A stretch of DNA of 64,000 nucleotides, from the NCBI RefSeq assembly GCF_009712605.1, contig NZ_WASO01000002.1, positions 186,001 through 250,000 on the forward strand, given 5' to 3'. Source of the DNA: Paludibacter sp. Lineage in GTDB: Bacteria; Bacteroidota; Bacteroidia; Bacteroidales; Paludibacteraceae. This document shows positions 34,956-44,094 of the stretch, in pieces (within the stretch, counting starts at the first letter, position 1; each line of letters begins with the position of its first letter). Below the pieces are notes generated by a model, which worked only from the letters and a program-made list of their open reading frames with translations, was not told the DNA's origin and searched no databases. The translations under genes were made by a program, and so were the position numbers.

Positions 34956-35760
34956 GAATAAACTGTATTAAAGCATTTACTTTAGGGAAGAATAAACGAT
35001 TGCTATTTTGTTGTTTAAACTTCTTTGTGACATATCGATAGATTTTTTTTGTCGTAAATAAGGCCAAAAGAGGGTAAGATGTATAATTGGATTCGTATAC
35101 TAACTTTCCATTAAAGCTATTCTTAAACCTATTGATGCCAATTTTTTTAGGATCATCAATGTTGTGGTCATCATACCCGCCAAAATCATATTGTTCAAAT
35201 CCTAAGTTTTTAAAATATAACATATCAGCATAATGCAGATGCCTGTTGGCTCTGCCAATTAGAGCTCTTAATTGAATGTTTTTAATCCGGCAAATATCGG
35301 AAACTGACGCTTCCAAACATACCCGTTTACTATTTGGGTCTAAAAAATATAAATGTCCAATGATGATTTTACCATCCAATTTACAGACCGTTGCATGTAG
35401 ATTATTCTTAAGCTCCTTTCGTAACTTATAATGGCGCCATCCTTTTGTGTCGGCGTAGTTGTTATAAATATCCATAAAATCAGTCATAGATGCGTGTAAA
35501 TCAAACTCTGTTGCTCTATCTCTGATTGAACGGTTGATTTCGTACACGGTTTGCTTTTTAAAGGATCTCAATAACTCTGATTCTGATTGTTTTAGGGAAT
35601 TAATTAGAGTGTTAATCGTTTCGCGTTTAAATAAAAAGGAATGCTTATTGCTTTGGGTACTACGGTACGTCCCAAAGATACCATTTATTAATGAAGGTTT
35701 TTGAGCAAAATAGATGATTTTGAATGGAATTAATCCGGACTTTGATTGTAAAATAATCAT
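34927..35760 (-). CDS. FemAB/GNAT-like aminoacyl- or acyltransferase
   Basis: 277 residues. There is no strong single motif, but the end FGGYDDHNIDDPKKIGINRFKNSFNGKLV matches the closing part of FemAB/peptidoglycan-bridge-like GNAT proteins. The middle TVCKLDGKIIIGHLYFLD is a GNAT-type strand pair. In polysaccharide clusters such proteins acylate or aminoacylate an amino sugar. The gene is AT-rich. The 236 bases upstream hold no recognisable feature. Confidence 0.65.
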   Translation of the reverse strand: MIILQSKSGLIPFKIIYFAQKPSLINGIFGTYRSTQSNKHSFLFKRETINTLINSLKQSESELLRSFKKQTVYEINRSIRDRATEFDLHASMTDFMDIYNNYADTKGWRHYKLRKELKNNLHATVCKLDGKIIIGHLYFLDPNSKRVCLEASVSDICRIKNIQLRALIGRANRHLHYADMLYFKNLGFEQYDFGGYDDHNIDDPKKIGINRFKNSFNGKLVYESNYTSYPLLALFTTKKIYRYVTKKFKQQNSNRLFFPKVNALIQFIHVFRYHSPL

Positions 35761-35996
35761 GTTTTAATCAGTCTCTTTTATATTATTGAAGCAATCAACA
35801 TATACATGTTGAAACGGGATTCGATATTGATAAACGAATAATTGGTTATTAGAGTCCCAATATATTTCTCTTTAAATTTACTCGTGATGAATCCCAGATT
35901 ATATCAGGGGTATCATTATTAATAGCTCAAAAAATAACAAATATCAACCAAATTGGTTCGGTTTCTCTTTATGTTTTATTGTAATCATACTTATGT

Positions 35997-37019
35997 CTAT
36001 ATTCCAAGGAGTTTTAACGATTCAACAGGAGATCCGTATTTTTCCCAATACAAGCGAGCCCCAGATTCTAATTTGTGTCGATAATCATCATTACAGATCA
36101 GTAAAGAGATGGCCTGTATTATTTCTTCTTTACTTCCGTTATTAATTATATGTATATTTTCTCCGTGAATCAAAGGGACAGGAAGATCGTTTGATAAAGG
36201 GGTTGATATAATAGCTTTCCCTAATGCCAAATATTCGCCTAATTTCCATCCATGACAATTCCAGAAAGCAGGTGTATTAAATACAATCCATGATTCCTTT
36301 GTCTTTTGAATATATTCAGTGATTGGAATTTCACGATTCCATATAACATCTGAAAAAAGATTTACGGATGATCTGTTTTTATTTTGGGGAATCAAGCCTC
36401 CTTCAAAATTCACTAAATGCATTTTTATGCATGCACGGATAAAATTCGCCCGAGTCAGATTAACACCTTCGTCGTTATTGTTCCATTGGTCGGAATACCA
36501 TAAGGTGCTCATATGGAATATGTAAGGTGTGTCTGCTGTTTTTAATGGCTTTTGGTAAAACTGTAAGGGTAGACGAAGATGATATTGACGCTTATACCTT
36601 CCTAATAATTTTCGAGCTTTGGAAATATCTAGTCTGCTTTTTAGTGCATTGAAAATAGCCAATTGAGAAGTGTTGGCCAAGTCCCACACACGAATGCCAA
36701 AACTGGGCACTAATGAAATTAATTTGGGATATTCGTTCTTAGGTGTTTGTTTCCAATTTGTATTTACCTTCCCATATCTATCGCACCATTCGTAGCATTC
36801 ATCGTTTATAGAAGGAAAATCATCAAAATCAATAGATATTTTGAATTCCTGTTTATGTTCTATGATTATACAATTGAAATTGTTTCCGCGTGATTTAAAA
36901 TGCGTATAAGGTAAGTTGTTAAATTCTATAGAACTCTTGCCATAATAGTCTATAAGTCCCTGTATATAAAAGGAACTATAATAAACATTGGTTGCCGGAT
37001 CTAAAATAATTTTTGTCAT
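35997..37019 (-). CDS. Divergent GT-B glycosyltransferase
   Basis: 340 residues from the ATG at 37019 (the frame continues to a TTG at 37028). The C-terminal half has the GT-B donor pattern WKLGEYLALGKAIISTPLSNDLP followed by GENIHIIN and a helical LICNDDYRHKLESGARLYWEKYG. The N-terminal half is not recognisable. It is more AT-rich than most of the cluster. The donor is unknown. Confidence 0.7.
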   Translation of the reverse strand: MTKIILDPATNVYYSSFYIQGLIDYYGKSSIEFNNLPYTHFKSRGNNFNCIIIEHKQEFKISIDFDDFPSINDECYEWCDRYGKVNTNWKQTPKNEYPKLISLVPSFGIRVWDLANTSQLAIFNALKSRLDISKARKLLGRYKRQYHLRLPLQFYQKPLKTADTPYIFHMSTLWYSDQWNNNDEGVNLTRANFIRACIKMHLVNFEGGLIPQNKNRSSVNLFSDVIWNREIPITEYIQKTKESWIVFNTPAFWNCHGWKLGEYLALGKAIISTPLSNDLPVPLIHGENIHIINNGSKEEIIQAISLLICNDDYRHKLESGARLYWEKYGSPVESLKLLGI

Positions 37020-37208
37020 TGTAATCAAACCTTCACCGATTATAGATGTGTAAATAGAATTCTTTTAACCATACCAATGGAGAACTGCAATATAAATATG
37101 ATTATTTATTGACTTCGTATTATTTGATCAAATTGTCAACCCAATAAGCTTAAATCAAGCTAGATGATTGAGATGGTGATGGGATAAATACTGTCATTAA
37201 TTAATGAT

Positions 37209-38033
37209 TTATCTCGTCCATTTTTCCCATTTAAACAATCCTCTCTCCATCCACCAGACTAATTTCCGGGTTAACCAGTATTTATTAAGCCGTTTCATCT
37301 GTTCTACGGGAAACGCCCATTGTTCGTAATCTTTAAGTAGTGCAGGAGACAGAAGAGATGCCAATACTTGTTTCCTCTCATTTTTATCCAACTGTTGATT
37401 GGTCGTACTGATCCCGTTCATATCAAAAACCGTAACATCAATATCGCGGTATTCGATTTTTTCCTGTCCGAAAATAATAGCTTGCAGGTACCATTTCCAG
37501 TCCGATACGATTTTCAAGGTTTCATCATAAAGTCCGTATTTGTCAAAGAGAGAACGACGGATAAAAGCAGGAGAATGATTCAGAGTTCCGTTATAGAAAT
37601 CAAGCAAGGTAGGTTGTTTTCCGGCAAAGCCTCTGTCGCATAAAATTCCTTTTGGTAAGGGCTTTAACATGTTGCCATATATGATTGACAATTGATAATT
37701 GACAATTGACACCTGATGCAACATCTTCTCTGTTACATCCATGGCAGCAAGCGTATCTCCGGAATTCAAAAATTGTACATACTCTCCCTGAGCAATTTTT
37801 AAGCCCTTGTTCATAGCGTTGTAGATGCCGGTATCCGGCTCACTCAGCCAACGAAATCGTTGAGTCATTGAATTGTTGAATTGTTGAATCGTGCGTATGC
37901 TTTCATCAGTTGAGGCTCCGTCAATCACAATATACTCAAAATCTTTTGAAGTCTGAGCAAAAACGCTTTCCATGGTCTTTTGTAACCCGGAGGCGTTGTT
38001 TTTATTGATGGTTATGATGGAGAGTTTCAGCAT
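37209..38033 (-). CDS. GT2-family glycosyltransferase containing in-frame simple repeats
   Basis: 274 residues, GT-A fold: LSIITINKNNASGLQKTMES, IVIDGASTDES, EPDTGIYNAMNKG, FLNSGD in the DxD place, and SDWKWYLQ. Relatives read straight from the STD-x-S region into the WxSEPDxGIYxAMNKG block. Here residues 48-58 (TIQQFNNSMTQ) and 108-117 (VSIVNYQLSI) are encoded by ttgaattgttgaattg and caattgataattgac repeats. Both keep the frame. They fall in loops, so the enzyme may still work. Confidence 0.87.
   Translation of the reverse strand: MLKLSIITINKNNASGLQKTMESVFAQTSKDFEYIVIDGASTDESIRTIQQFNNSMTQRFRWLSEPDTGIYNAMNKGLKIAQGEYVQFLNSGDTLAAMDVTEKMLHQVSIVNYQLSIIYGNMLKPLPKGILCDRGFAGKQPTLLDFYNGTLNHSPAFIRRSLFDKYGLYDETLKIVSDWKWYLQAIIFGQEKIEYRDIDVTVFDMNGISTTNQQLDKNERKQVLASLLSPALLKDYEQWAFPVEQMKRLNKYWLTRKLVWWMERGLFKWEKWTR
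37683..37712. repeat. AATTGATAATTGACAATTG repeat inside a CDS
   Basis: The run attgacaattgataattgac lies inside the GT2 gene in frame and encodes VSIVNYQLSI. It matches the simple repeats found at gene ends at 29822 and 32750. Confidence 0.7.
37860..37892. repeat. GAATTGTTGAATTGTTGAAT repeat inside a CDS
   Basis: A 9-base-period repeat (ttgaattgt) inside the same GT2 gene encodes TIQQFNNSMTQ. No other copy was noticed in the window. Confidence 0.65.
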
Positions 38034-38238
38034 GAGAAATGTGCGGTTTTATTATTCGTTTTGACAAAGATACTCTTTTTGCTTTTTTTATGACGCTTTT
38101 TATTGATAAGAGGGGCATTTTGACGCTATTTCGTAATGTAAAACAGAGTGATTTTAATTCGACCTTTTTGATGATGTATTGTCTCTGTGTGTATCTGTCG
38201 ATGAATATTATAATGTTGTGGAAAATAATTTAGTCTGA

Positions 38239-39297
38239 TTATAGGACAATGTGGCCTTGAGTGTAAAAAAGTTCATTGAGATTTTTGTCGTCTTTGCCTG
38301 TTGAGGTATAATACAGATACAATGTATTGTGGTCAATAAATCCGGTCGGCTTATAAAGATAGGAACGATATTTCAGAGACGGTTCAGAGTAGTGACTATT
38401 GACAAGGGGCTTGATTCGTGATTTAAAGTGAATGTAATCTTCAGAAACGCTTAGCATTATATTGTCCCCCCATTCGGCTGCCGAAAAAAGATAGAGCTTG
38501 TTTTGGTACTCAAACAAATCGAAATGCCAGATATCATGTTTTTGTGGCTTGGGTATAAATAAAAGTCTTCGACCAATCCATTTTTGCTTCCATTTGTCGC
38601 ATGTATAAGTAGATTTTACTTTGGTTGTCCCTTTGTAAACAAAATCCGGAGATTCTAGAGAAGTACCTTCCCAAATGGCAATGCCTTCGCTTTGGCGGGT
38701 AGGTTTGTAACGATAATGTGCGGTATAAAATAAATAACGGGAGCCCCTTTTTATCAAAATCGGACATTGTTCTTTGTCTTCGACAACGCTGTTCTCGGTC
38801 AGATATACTTTTACGGAGCTGAAATCTTTGCCATCCTTAGTGAAACATCCTACAGTAGCTTTTTCTATTCCAAGCTGCTCACATAGCGGCGTGCCCACTT
38901 CGCGCCAGAGAATCCACATTTTGCCATCCTCATAAAAGAGGGAAGGGTCGGAGTTGAACCCCATTGGAGGTGTATCTCGGACTATCGCTACAGGTTCCCA
39001 GTTAATGGGAATATCACTGTCTTTGGAGTAATAGAGTATAGGATTCTCTAAGGAACAGTCTCGTTGATAATAGGGTGATTGGACCATCCACCAGTTATAT
39101 CCGCAAAATCCTTCCGGGATATGTCGGATACATGGATGAAGACAGTCATTATGGTATTTATCCGGATTGGGAGTTTGGATAGAAATAAGTTTACCTACAG
39201 GCATCATTTGCTTTGGATAAAAGCGGATCAGATAAATTAATAATCCGATGATTACCAATGCAGAAAAAAAGAGTATGTATGTCCCTGATAAAGGCAT
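38239..39297 (-). CDS. Membrane-anchored five-bladed beta-propeller protein (GH43/GH32-like fold)
   Basis: 352 residues. One N-terminal membrane helix (FFSALVIIGLLIYLI) precedes repeated blade strands: NPILYYSKDSD, NSDPSLFYEDGKMWILWREV, CPILIKRGSRYLFYTAHY, FDLFEYQNKLYLFSAAEWG, EPSLKYRSYLYKPTGFI. The pattern SDPSLFY-DGKMWIL resembles GH43/GH32-type propellers, but I cannot confirm a catalytic triad. It could trim or bind the polysaccharide made here, or transfer a substituent. It sits between two glycosyltransferase genes, 12 bases from the next start. Confidence 0.65.
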   Translation of the reverse strand: MPLSGTYILFFSALVIIGLLIYLIRFYPKQMMPVGKLISIQTPNPDKYHNDCLHPCIRHIPEGFCGYNWWMVQSPYYQRDCSLENPILYYSKDSDIPINWEPVAIVRDTPPMGFNSDPSLFYEDGKMWILWREVGTPLCEQLGIEKATVGCFTKDGKDFSSVKVYLTENSVVEDKEQCPILIKRGSRYLFYTAHYRYKPTRQSEGIAIWEGTSLESPDFVYKGTTKVKSTYTCDKWKQKWIGRRLLFIPKPQKHDIWHFDLFEYQNKLYLFSAAEWGDNIMLSVSEDYIHFKSRIKPLVNSHYSEPSLKYRSYLYKPTGFIDHNTLYLYYTSTGKDDKNLNELFYTQGHIVL

Positions 39298-39309
39298 GTG
39301 GTGTGCTTT

Positions 39310-40284
39310 TTAGCAATAGATTTTTTTCTTGATTACAAAAATATTTTTTCCTCCGAAAAGCCGGGACATTCTATTGACAGCTTTTTGCCAGAGAGGGCGT
39401 TTTTGTCGGGAGTTGGCGCTATAAAAGGCATTGATAATGCGTTTGTCTTCGTAAAGAACATCCAGAAAACGAACTTTTTCTTTTGTGCACAAAGATTGAT
39501 GCCTTAAAGCTAAACTTTCACTACAATTCTCTCCGCTTCCATCCAGCCCGATATTATCGACATAAGAAACTACGGGGATAATCGAGACGGCATGATTAAC
39601 AAAGTGAGCTACAGTAAACTGGATCGACCATATATTCAGCTCGCCGCTTTGTTGCATTTGAAGCATTTCAAAAACATCATCACCTCCTCGGTTAAAAGCT
39701 TCTTGCATAGCTGAATTCTTCAAGAGGGTCGGGTAGTTTGATACGTTCCAGTCTATTTGTTTCCATCTGTCTTCCCATGTTGCCCATCCCCACGAATCGT
39801 TGCGTAAACCGACATAAACATCGTATTCGTAATCAGCCGGAATTTGCATCATTTTGGGAGGCATAGTATAACCGCTGATGGAAAAGACTGATTTCTTCTC
39901 TTCGTAATAGGCTAATGCAGAGTTCATATAGGTTAAGAATGCTGGAGAGGTAATTAAATCATCTTCCATTACAATTACCCTATGGTATTTTTGTATTACC
40001 TGAGTAATGCCTTCTTTAATTGATGATGCCAACCCTTTGTTTGTATCGGACAAAATCAAATCAACCTGTTTGCACCAGGATTCCCGGGTTGCGATGTTTC
40101 TGACCTCTTGTATATTTGCAAGCGTTTCGTTTGAAGCATCCTTTTTCGGCCCGTCACAGAAAATGTAGAGATGGCTTTCGTCTGCAAGTTTGTTGCGCTT
40201 GAGAGCAATCAATGTTTGCTTAGTGTGATCTGGTCGATTATAAAGAAACAATGCAATAGGTGCCGGATTGTCGTTTTTGTTCAT
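39310..40284 (-). CDS. GT-A glycosyltransferase (GNT-I-like)
   Basis: 324 residues with the start at the ATG at 40284; a longer frame to 40350 would overlap the upstream gene. PIALFLYNRPDHTKQTLIAL and IFCDGPKKDAS form the nucleotide-sugar site, VIVMEDDLITSPAFL supplies the metal-binding acids, and NDSWGWATWEDRWK is a conserved acceptor-side block. This layout recalls GNT-I-like transferases in surface polysaccharide clusters. Sugar unknown. Confidence 0.82.
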   Translation of the reverse strand: MNKNDNPAPIALFLYNRPDHTKQTLIALKRNKLADESHLYIFCDGPKKDASNETLANIQEVRNIATRESWCKQVDLILSDTNKGLASSIKEGITQVIQKYHRVIVMEDDLITSPAFLTYMNSALAYYEEKKSVFSISGYTMPPKMMQIPADYEYDVYVGLRNDSWGWATWEDRWKQIDWNVSNYPTLLKNSAMQEAFNRGGDDVFEMLQMQQSGELNIWSIQFTVAHFVNHAVSIIPVVSYVDNIGLDGSGENCSESLALRHQSLCTKEKVRFLDVLYEDKRIINAFYSANSRQKRPLWQKAVNRMSRLFGGKNIFVIKKKIYC

Positions 40285-40297
40285 AGTAGAAGCTGGG

Positions 40298-41008
40298 TTA
40301 AATGGGCTTGGTGGCTCGTACTGTGATTGTAACCTGATAGTTAGGGTCAATATAATCTAATTCTTCTTTCTTGAGCTCGCGGCTGGCTAATCCTTCAATA
40401 AAAGACATCGCAGCGAGAACATTTCCATAAGTAGATACATTAAAATCATCAGTCGGAAAAAATTCTTCAAATAATTTTTGAGCACTCAAAGATGTGAATC
40501 GCCAATAATCCCCCCATCTATCCATATCGTAGCTGCTAATCTGACTGATGCCGGATAACGTCACTAACATAGTACCTCCCGGCTTGAGCATCCTGTGTGT
40601 ATGATACAAAGCGGCATGAAAATCATAGATAAAAGGGAGTGTTTGAGGCAACAGAATGCAATCATATTGGTTTGCTGGCAAATGGTCGGCACATGTCAGA
40701 TCGGCTACTATTGTGGCTTTGGGATTGCCTGACTGGACGTGCAAAACATCAGAGTGGCTTATCTCTTTCCCATATTTTGTGGTATAGGTGTCGTCTCCGA
40801 TTTCAAGAACTGAGCCCTGAATAAATGCCGCATTTTTCTGCATAAAAGAATCAATATAATATCTGGCTATGGACTGACTCCCCCTGTCATAACCAAAAAG
40901 ATTGCTGAAAGGTTTCAGTCGTCTGAAACTTCCCCAGAGTTTTAACCGGTGAAAGTATTTGCGTGCAGATTTTATCTTGCGTTGCAGTATTGAAACGGAT
41001 AGGTTCAT
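40298..41008 (-). CDS. SAM-dependent methyltransferase
   Basis: 236 residues. After a basic N-terminus (about 1-50) comes GSVLEIGDDTYT, then ATIVADLTCADHLPANQYDCILLPQTLPF, the SAM-binding and post-motif regions. LKPGGTMLVTLSG is motif III, followed by DRWGDYWRFTSLSAQKLF. The DYWRFT block is typical of methyltransferases in O-antigen clusters. It may modify a sugar or be paired with the adjacent GT-A enzyme. Confidence 0.82.
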   Translation of the reverse strand: MNLSVSILQRKIKSARKYFHRLKLWGSFRRLKPFSNLFGYDRGSQSIARYYIDSFMQKNAAFIQGSVLEIGDDTYTTKYGKEISHSDVLHVQSGNPKATIVADLTCADHLPANQYDCILLPQTLPFIYDFHAALYHTHRMLKPGGTMLVTLSGISQISSYDMDRWGDYWRFTSLSAQKLFEEFFPTDDFNVSTYGNVLAAMSFIEGLASRELKKEELDYIDPNYQVTITVRATKPI

Positions 41009-41025
41009 GCGTTTTTCAAATTCTA

Positions 41026-42822
41026 TTAAGTCCTCAATAAATGTTGAGTTAAGATCTTGTCAGCTAATACCGAATTATAAAATTTAAAATCGGAATTGAA
41101 TAATTGATAGTCATACTTGTTTGATACATCGTTTACAAATGAGATGGGAGGAGTAAACCCTCTTTTTTCTGCATAAAGAATGTAATCCGGAACGATGCCT
41201 TGCAGCGTTTCTTTCAAAAAGTATTTGGGTACTCCCTTTTTGTATTTGTAGTTTAATGGCAATGAAGATGCGAATTCCACCAATTGATAGTCGAGCAGGG
41301 GAGAGCGGATTTCAATGGAATTACCCATACCCAACCTGTCGGACAGATATAGATAAGCCATTATCATGGTTTTGTCAAACAGAAAACGATATATATAATC
41401 GATTTCGGTACCTAAGGGTGTGTTACCATACGAAAAATTCAGATCAACGTCTTTAAATTGGAATTTTTCTCCCTGATAAGTGAACGTAGTTTTGTTTGCA
41501 AATTTGCAATAGTCATCATACATCCAGTAGCTTATGGAACTGTCGTTGATTTTGTTTGGATATCCTCCATAGAGAATATATTGCCAGTTTTTAGCCAGGA
41601 AGCGCAAAAATTCTTTTTTCTTTGCCACTCCTTTCCAGGGAAAAAGGCTTTGGTGTTTTTTCTGAATGTACAATGATTCTGCCATATCATTCCAGTACCC
41701 GTAACCGTAAAACAATTCATCGCCGCCCATGCCTCCAAGCAATACTTTAAATCCAAGAGCCTGTACTTTCTTATATAGTGCCCACTGGGCGAATGCTGCA
41801 ATATCCGTTACAGGTTCATCCATTCGAGCCGTAAATTCATCAAAACACTGGCCGAAATCATTCTCATCCAGTTCAACTTCGTGATAGGTAAAGCCCTTTT
41901 CTTTAGCAAAACGCTTCGCTACATCACGTTCGTCGCAATTATGTTGTCCTTTATAGCCGGCAGTGATAGTATGTACTTCTCTTCCGGTTTCTTTGGCGAA
42001 AGCGGCAATCGCACTTGAGTCGATTCCCCCACTGAGCATGATAGCAATAGGAACATCGCTACGAAGGCAAATATCGACTGATTCCCGCATCCGGCGAAGA
42101 GTTTCCGCTTTGGCCTCTTCAAAAGATCCGGTAAAGGCGGGTGTTAAGTCACGTTGCCAATAATGATGTTTAAGGACTCCCTGTTGGCTAACTAGTACAT
42201 ATTGACCGGGCTCAACCCTTTTTACCTGATCGATATAGGTTTCCCTTGAATGGATGGGAGAAGTGTAGCGAATCGGCTCAGCCAAACGTTCCAAGTCAAT
42301 TTGAGGTTCATCAATGAACGATTTTACAATTGCCTTTAATTCGGAACTGAATACAACGCCACAGGGAATTTCGGAGTAATACAGAGGTTTTTCTCCGATA
42401 CGGTCACGGCCTGCAAATAGTTGCTTTTTGTGGGTGTCCCAGAGGCAGAACGCGAACATACCCCTCAGATATTTCAGGCACTCCACTCCATATTCTTCGT
42501 AGAGGTGGAGAATGGTTTCCGAATCACTGTCGGAATTGAAAATATGGCCTTTAGCGATGAGCTCTTTTTTTATTTCGATGTAATTGTATATCTCACCATT
42601 ACACGAAAGCACTAAAGATTTGTCTTCGTTAAAAAGCGGTTGTTTCCCACGTTCTAATCCAATAATAGAAAGCCGAACCTGAGCCATACAGCAAGTTTCG
42701 TCATACCATACTCCTCGATCATCAGGTCCTCGGTAATGCATTTCATCGTTCATTTGATGTAGCTTCCGGATATCTGATTCGGAAATTTGGGTATAACGGT
42801 ATAATGTCGAAATTCCACACAT
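41026..42822 (-). CDS. asnB: Asparagine-synthetase-type glutamine amidotransferase
   Basis: 598 residues. The N-terminal class II glutaminase domain has Cys2 as nucleophile (MCGISTLYR), with RGPDDRG and CNGEIYNY. The synthetase domain has the ATP-pyrophosphatase loop SGGIDSSAIA and GGMGGDELFYGYGYW. Sequence alone cannot separate true asparagine synthetase from the amidotransferases of surface polysaccharide clusters, which amidate uronic acids. Its location among glycosyltransferases favours the second role. Confidence 0.85.
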   Translation of the reverse strand: MCGISTLYRYTQISESDIRKLHQMNDEMHYRGPDDRGVWYDETCCMAQVRLSIIGLERGKQPLFNEDKSLVLSCNGEIYNYIEIKKELIAKGHIFNSDSDSETILHLYEEYGVECLKYLRGMFAFCLWDTHKKQLFAGRDRIGEKPLYYSEIPCGVVFSSELKAIVKSFIDEPQIDLERLAEPIRYTSPIHSRETYIDQVKRVEPGQYVLVSQQGVLKHHYWQRDLTPAFTGSFEEAKAETLRRMRESVDICLRSDVPIAIMLSGGIDSSAIAAFAKETGREVHTITAGYKGQHNCDERDVAKRFAKEKGFTYHEVELDENDFGQCFDEFTARMDEPVTDIAAFAQWALYKKVQALGFKVLLGGMGGDELFYGYGYWNDMAESLYIQKKHQSLFPWKGVAKKKEFLRFLAKNWQYILYGGYPNKINDSSISYWMYDDYCKFANKTTFTYQGEKFQFKDVDLNFSYGNTPLGTEIDYIYRFLFDKTMIMAYLYLSDRLGMGNSIEIRSPLLDYQLVEFASSLPLNYKYKKGVPKYFLKETLQGIVPDYILYAEKRGFTPPISFVNDVSNKYDYQLFNSDFKFYNSVLADKILTQHLLRT

Positions 42823-42915
42823 ATGTTAGTAATGGATAATGAGTAACAAAGTGATGCTGGTTCAGTTCTTGAGACCTTAAAGTTAGTGATTTTAGTTGAA
42901 GAGGCCAGCAATATT

Positions 42916-44061
42916 TTATTGTAGTAAAATCAATTTTTTAATTTCACCGAAGATGGATTCGTAATTCAATTGAGCCGAGAAATTGGCCTGCGCATATTTC
43001 TGAGCCGACTGTCCCATACTATCCAATAATGCAGGATCATTTACAAATTGTTCAATTATATCGGCTAATTTATCGACATCATAGAGCGGATATAAGTGTC
43101 CGCATGTGTCTTCTTTTACAATCTCTTCGTTAGCTCCTGATTGGCTGGCAATAACCGGCATCTGATGTAGCATGAATTCCACCGTGGAACGACCGAACCC
43201 TTCATCGCGAGCACATACAATCCCAATGTCCATTTGATCCAATAATGAATGTATATCCCGTTGATGTCCATGATTTACAATGTAAGTGTCCAAAAGATTA
43301 GCTTTAATATATTGGTTCAGTTGTTCGAGGTATTCTTCTTTATAACCTCCGATAATATGCAGTTGGATGTTTTTACAATCTCGTTTATTCACCAGAATAT
43401 TCAGCGCTTTTACAACATCCAGCTGGTTTTTTTGTTCGGATACGATTCCTACAATGCAAATGCGTAAAATATCGTCTTTTGCAACCTCCTTTTGGGGAGG
43501 CGTTGTCAGACTGACCCCGTTATAAATCACCTTAATTTTATCGGATGGAATTATTCCCGTGTATCTACTTGCAACAAAATTGGAAATGGCTATATAAGTT
43601 GATGCTCCTTTTTTAAGTATATGTTTAGATAGTGAGTTACCCAGCGAAAATTTGAACCCATAAGCATCCAATGTTTCTCTGAGATGCCACACATGGGGGC
43701 ATTTCAATCGACGACAGAGATAGACTCCAATATTTACCGTAATGGAATTGGTATAAACCAAATCAATGGGCTGATTAATAAATAGCTGGGTCAGTTTTTG
43801 TATTCTTAAACGGTTGCGGATCTGTTTACGAATATTTAAACACCACTGAAATGCGCCTTTATCGTTGTTCACCCACCAGTAATAATGCGAAACAACATAC
43901 CGGATTCCCTCTTGCTCCAGATAGGCACATATCTCTCCCTCACGTGGCAGTAGTACAATCGGGGTAATATTGTATTTCCGTTTCAAAGCTACTATCAGGC
44001 TGCATAACGACTGATTGGCGCCATACATAGCTGAATAATGTGAAATAAAGAGAATGGTCAT
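42916..44061 (-). CDS. GT4-family glycosyltransferase
   Basis: 381 residues. TILFISHYSAMYGANQSL is the N-terminal acceptor loop with GANxSL, PHVWHLRET mid-protein, IYNGVSL, and the donor site FGRSTVEFMLHQMPVIAS with GANEEIV. GT-B retaining transferase. It lies between asnB and a GT2 gene. Sugar unknown. Confidence 0.9.
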   Translation of the reverse strand: MTILFISHYSAMYGANQSLCSLIVALKRKYNITPIVLLPREGEICAYLEQEGIRYVVSHYYWWVNNDKGAFQWCLNIRKQIRNRLRIQKLTQLFINQPIDLVYTNSITVNIGVYLCRRLKCPHVWHLRETLDAYGFKFSLGNSLSKHILKKGASTYIAISNFVASRYTGIIPSDKIKVIYNGVSLTTPPQKEVAKDDILRICIVGIVSEQKNQLDVVKALNILVNKRDCKNIQLHIIGGYKEEYLEQLNQYIKANLLDTYIVNHGHQRDIHSLLDQMDIGIVCARDEGFGRSTVEFMLHQMPVIASQSGANEEIVKEDTCGHLYPLYDVDKLADIIEQFVNDPALLDSMGQSAQKYAQANFSAQLNYESIFGEIKKLILLQ

Positions 44062-44094
44062 GAGGCATTGAGCGTTGAGGGAGCAATTTGTAAT

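Noticed and set aside
38039-38233. 64-codon plus-strand frame between two minus-strand genes
   Set aside because: Low-complexity hydrophobic text, no start context and opposite orientation to the cluster.
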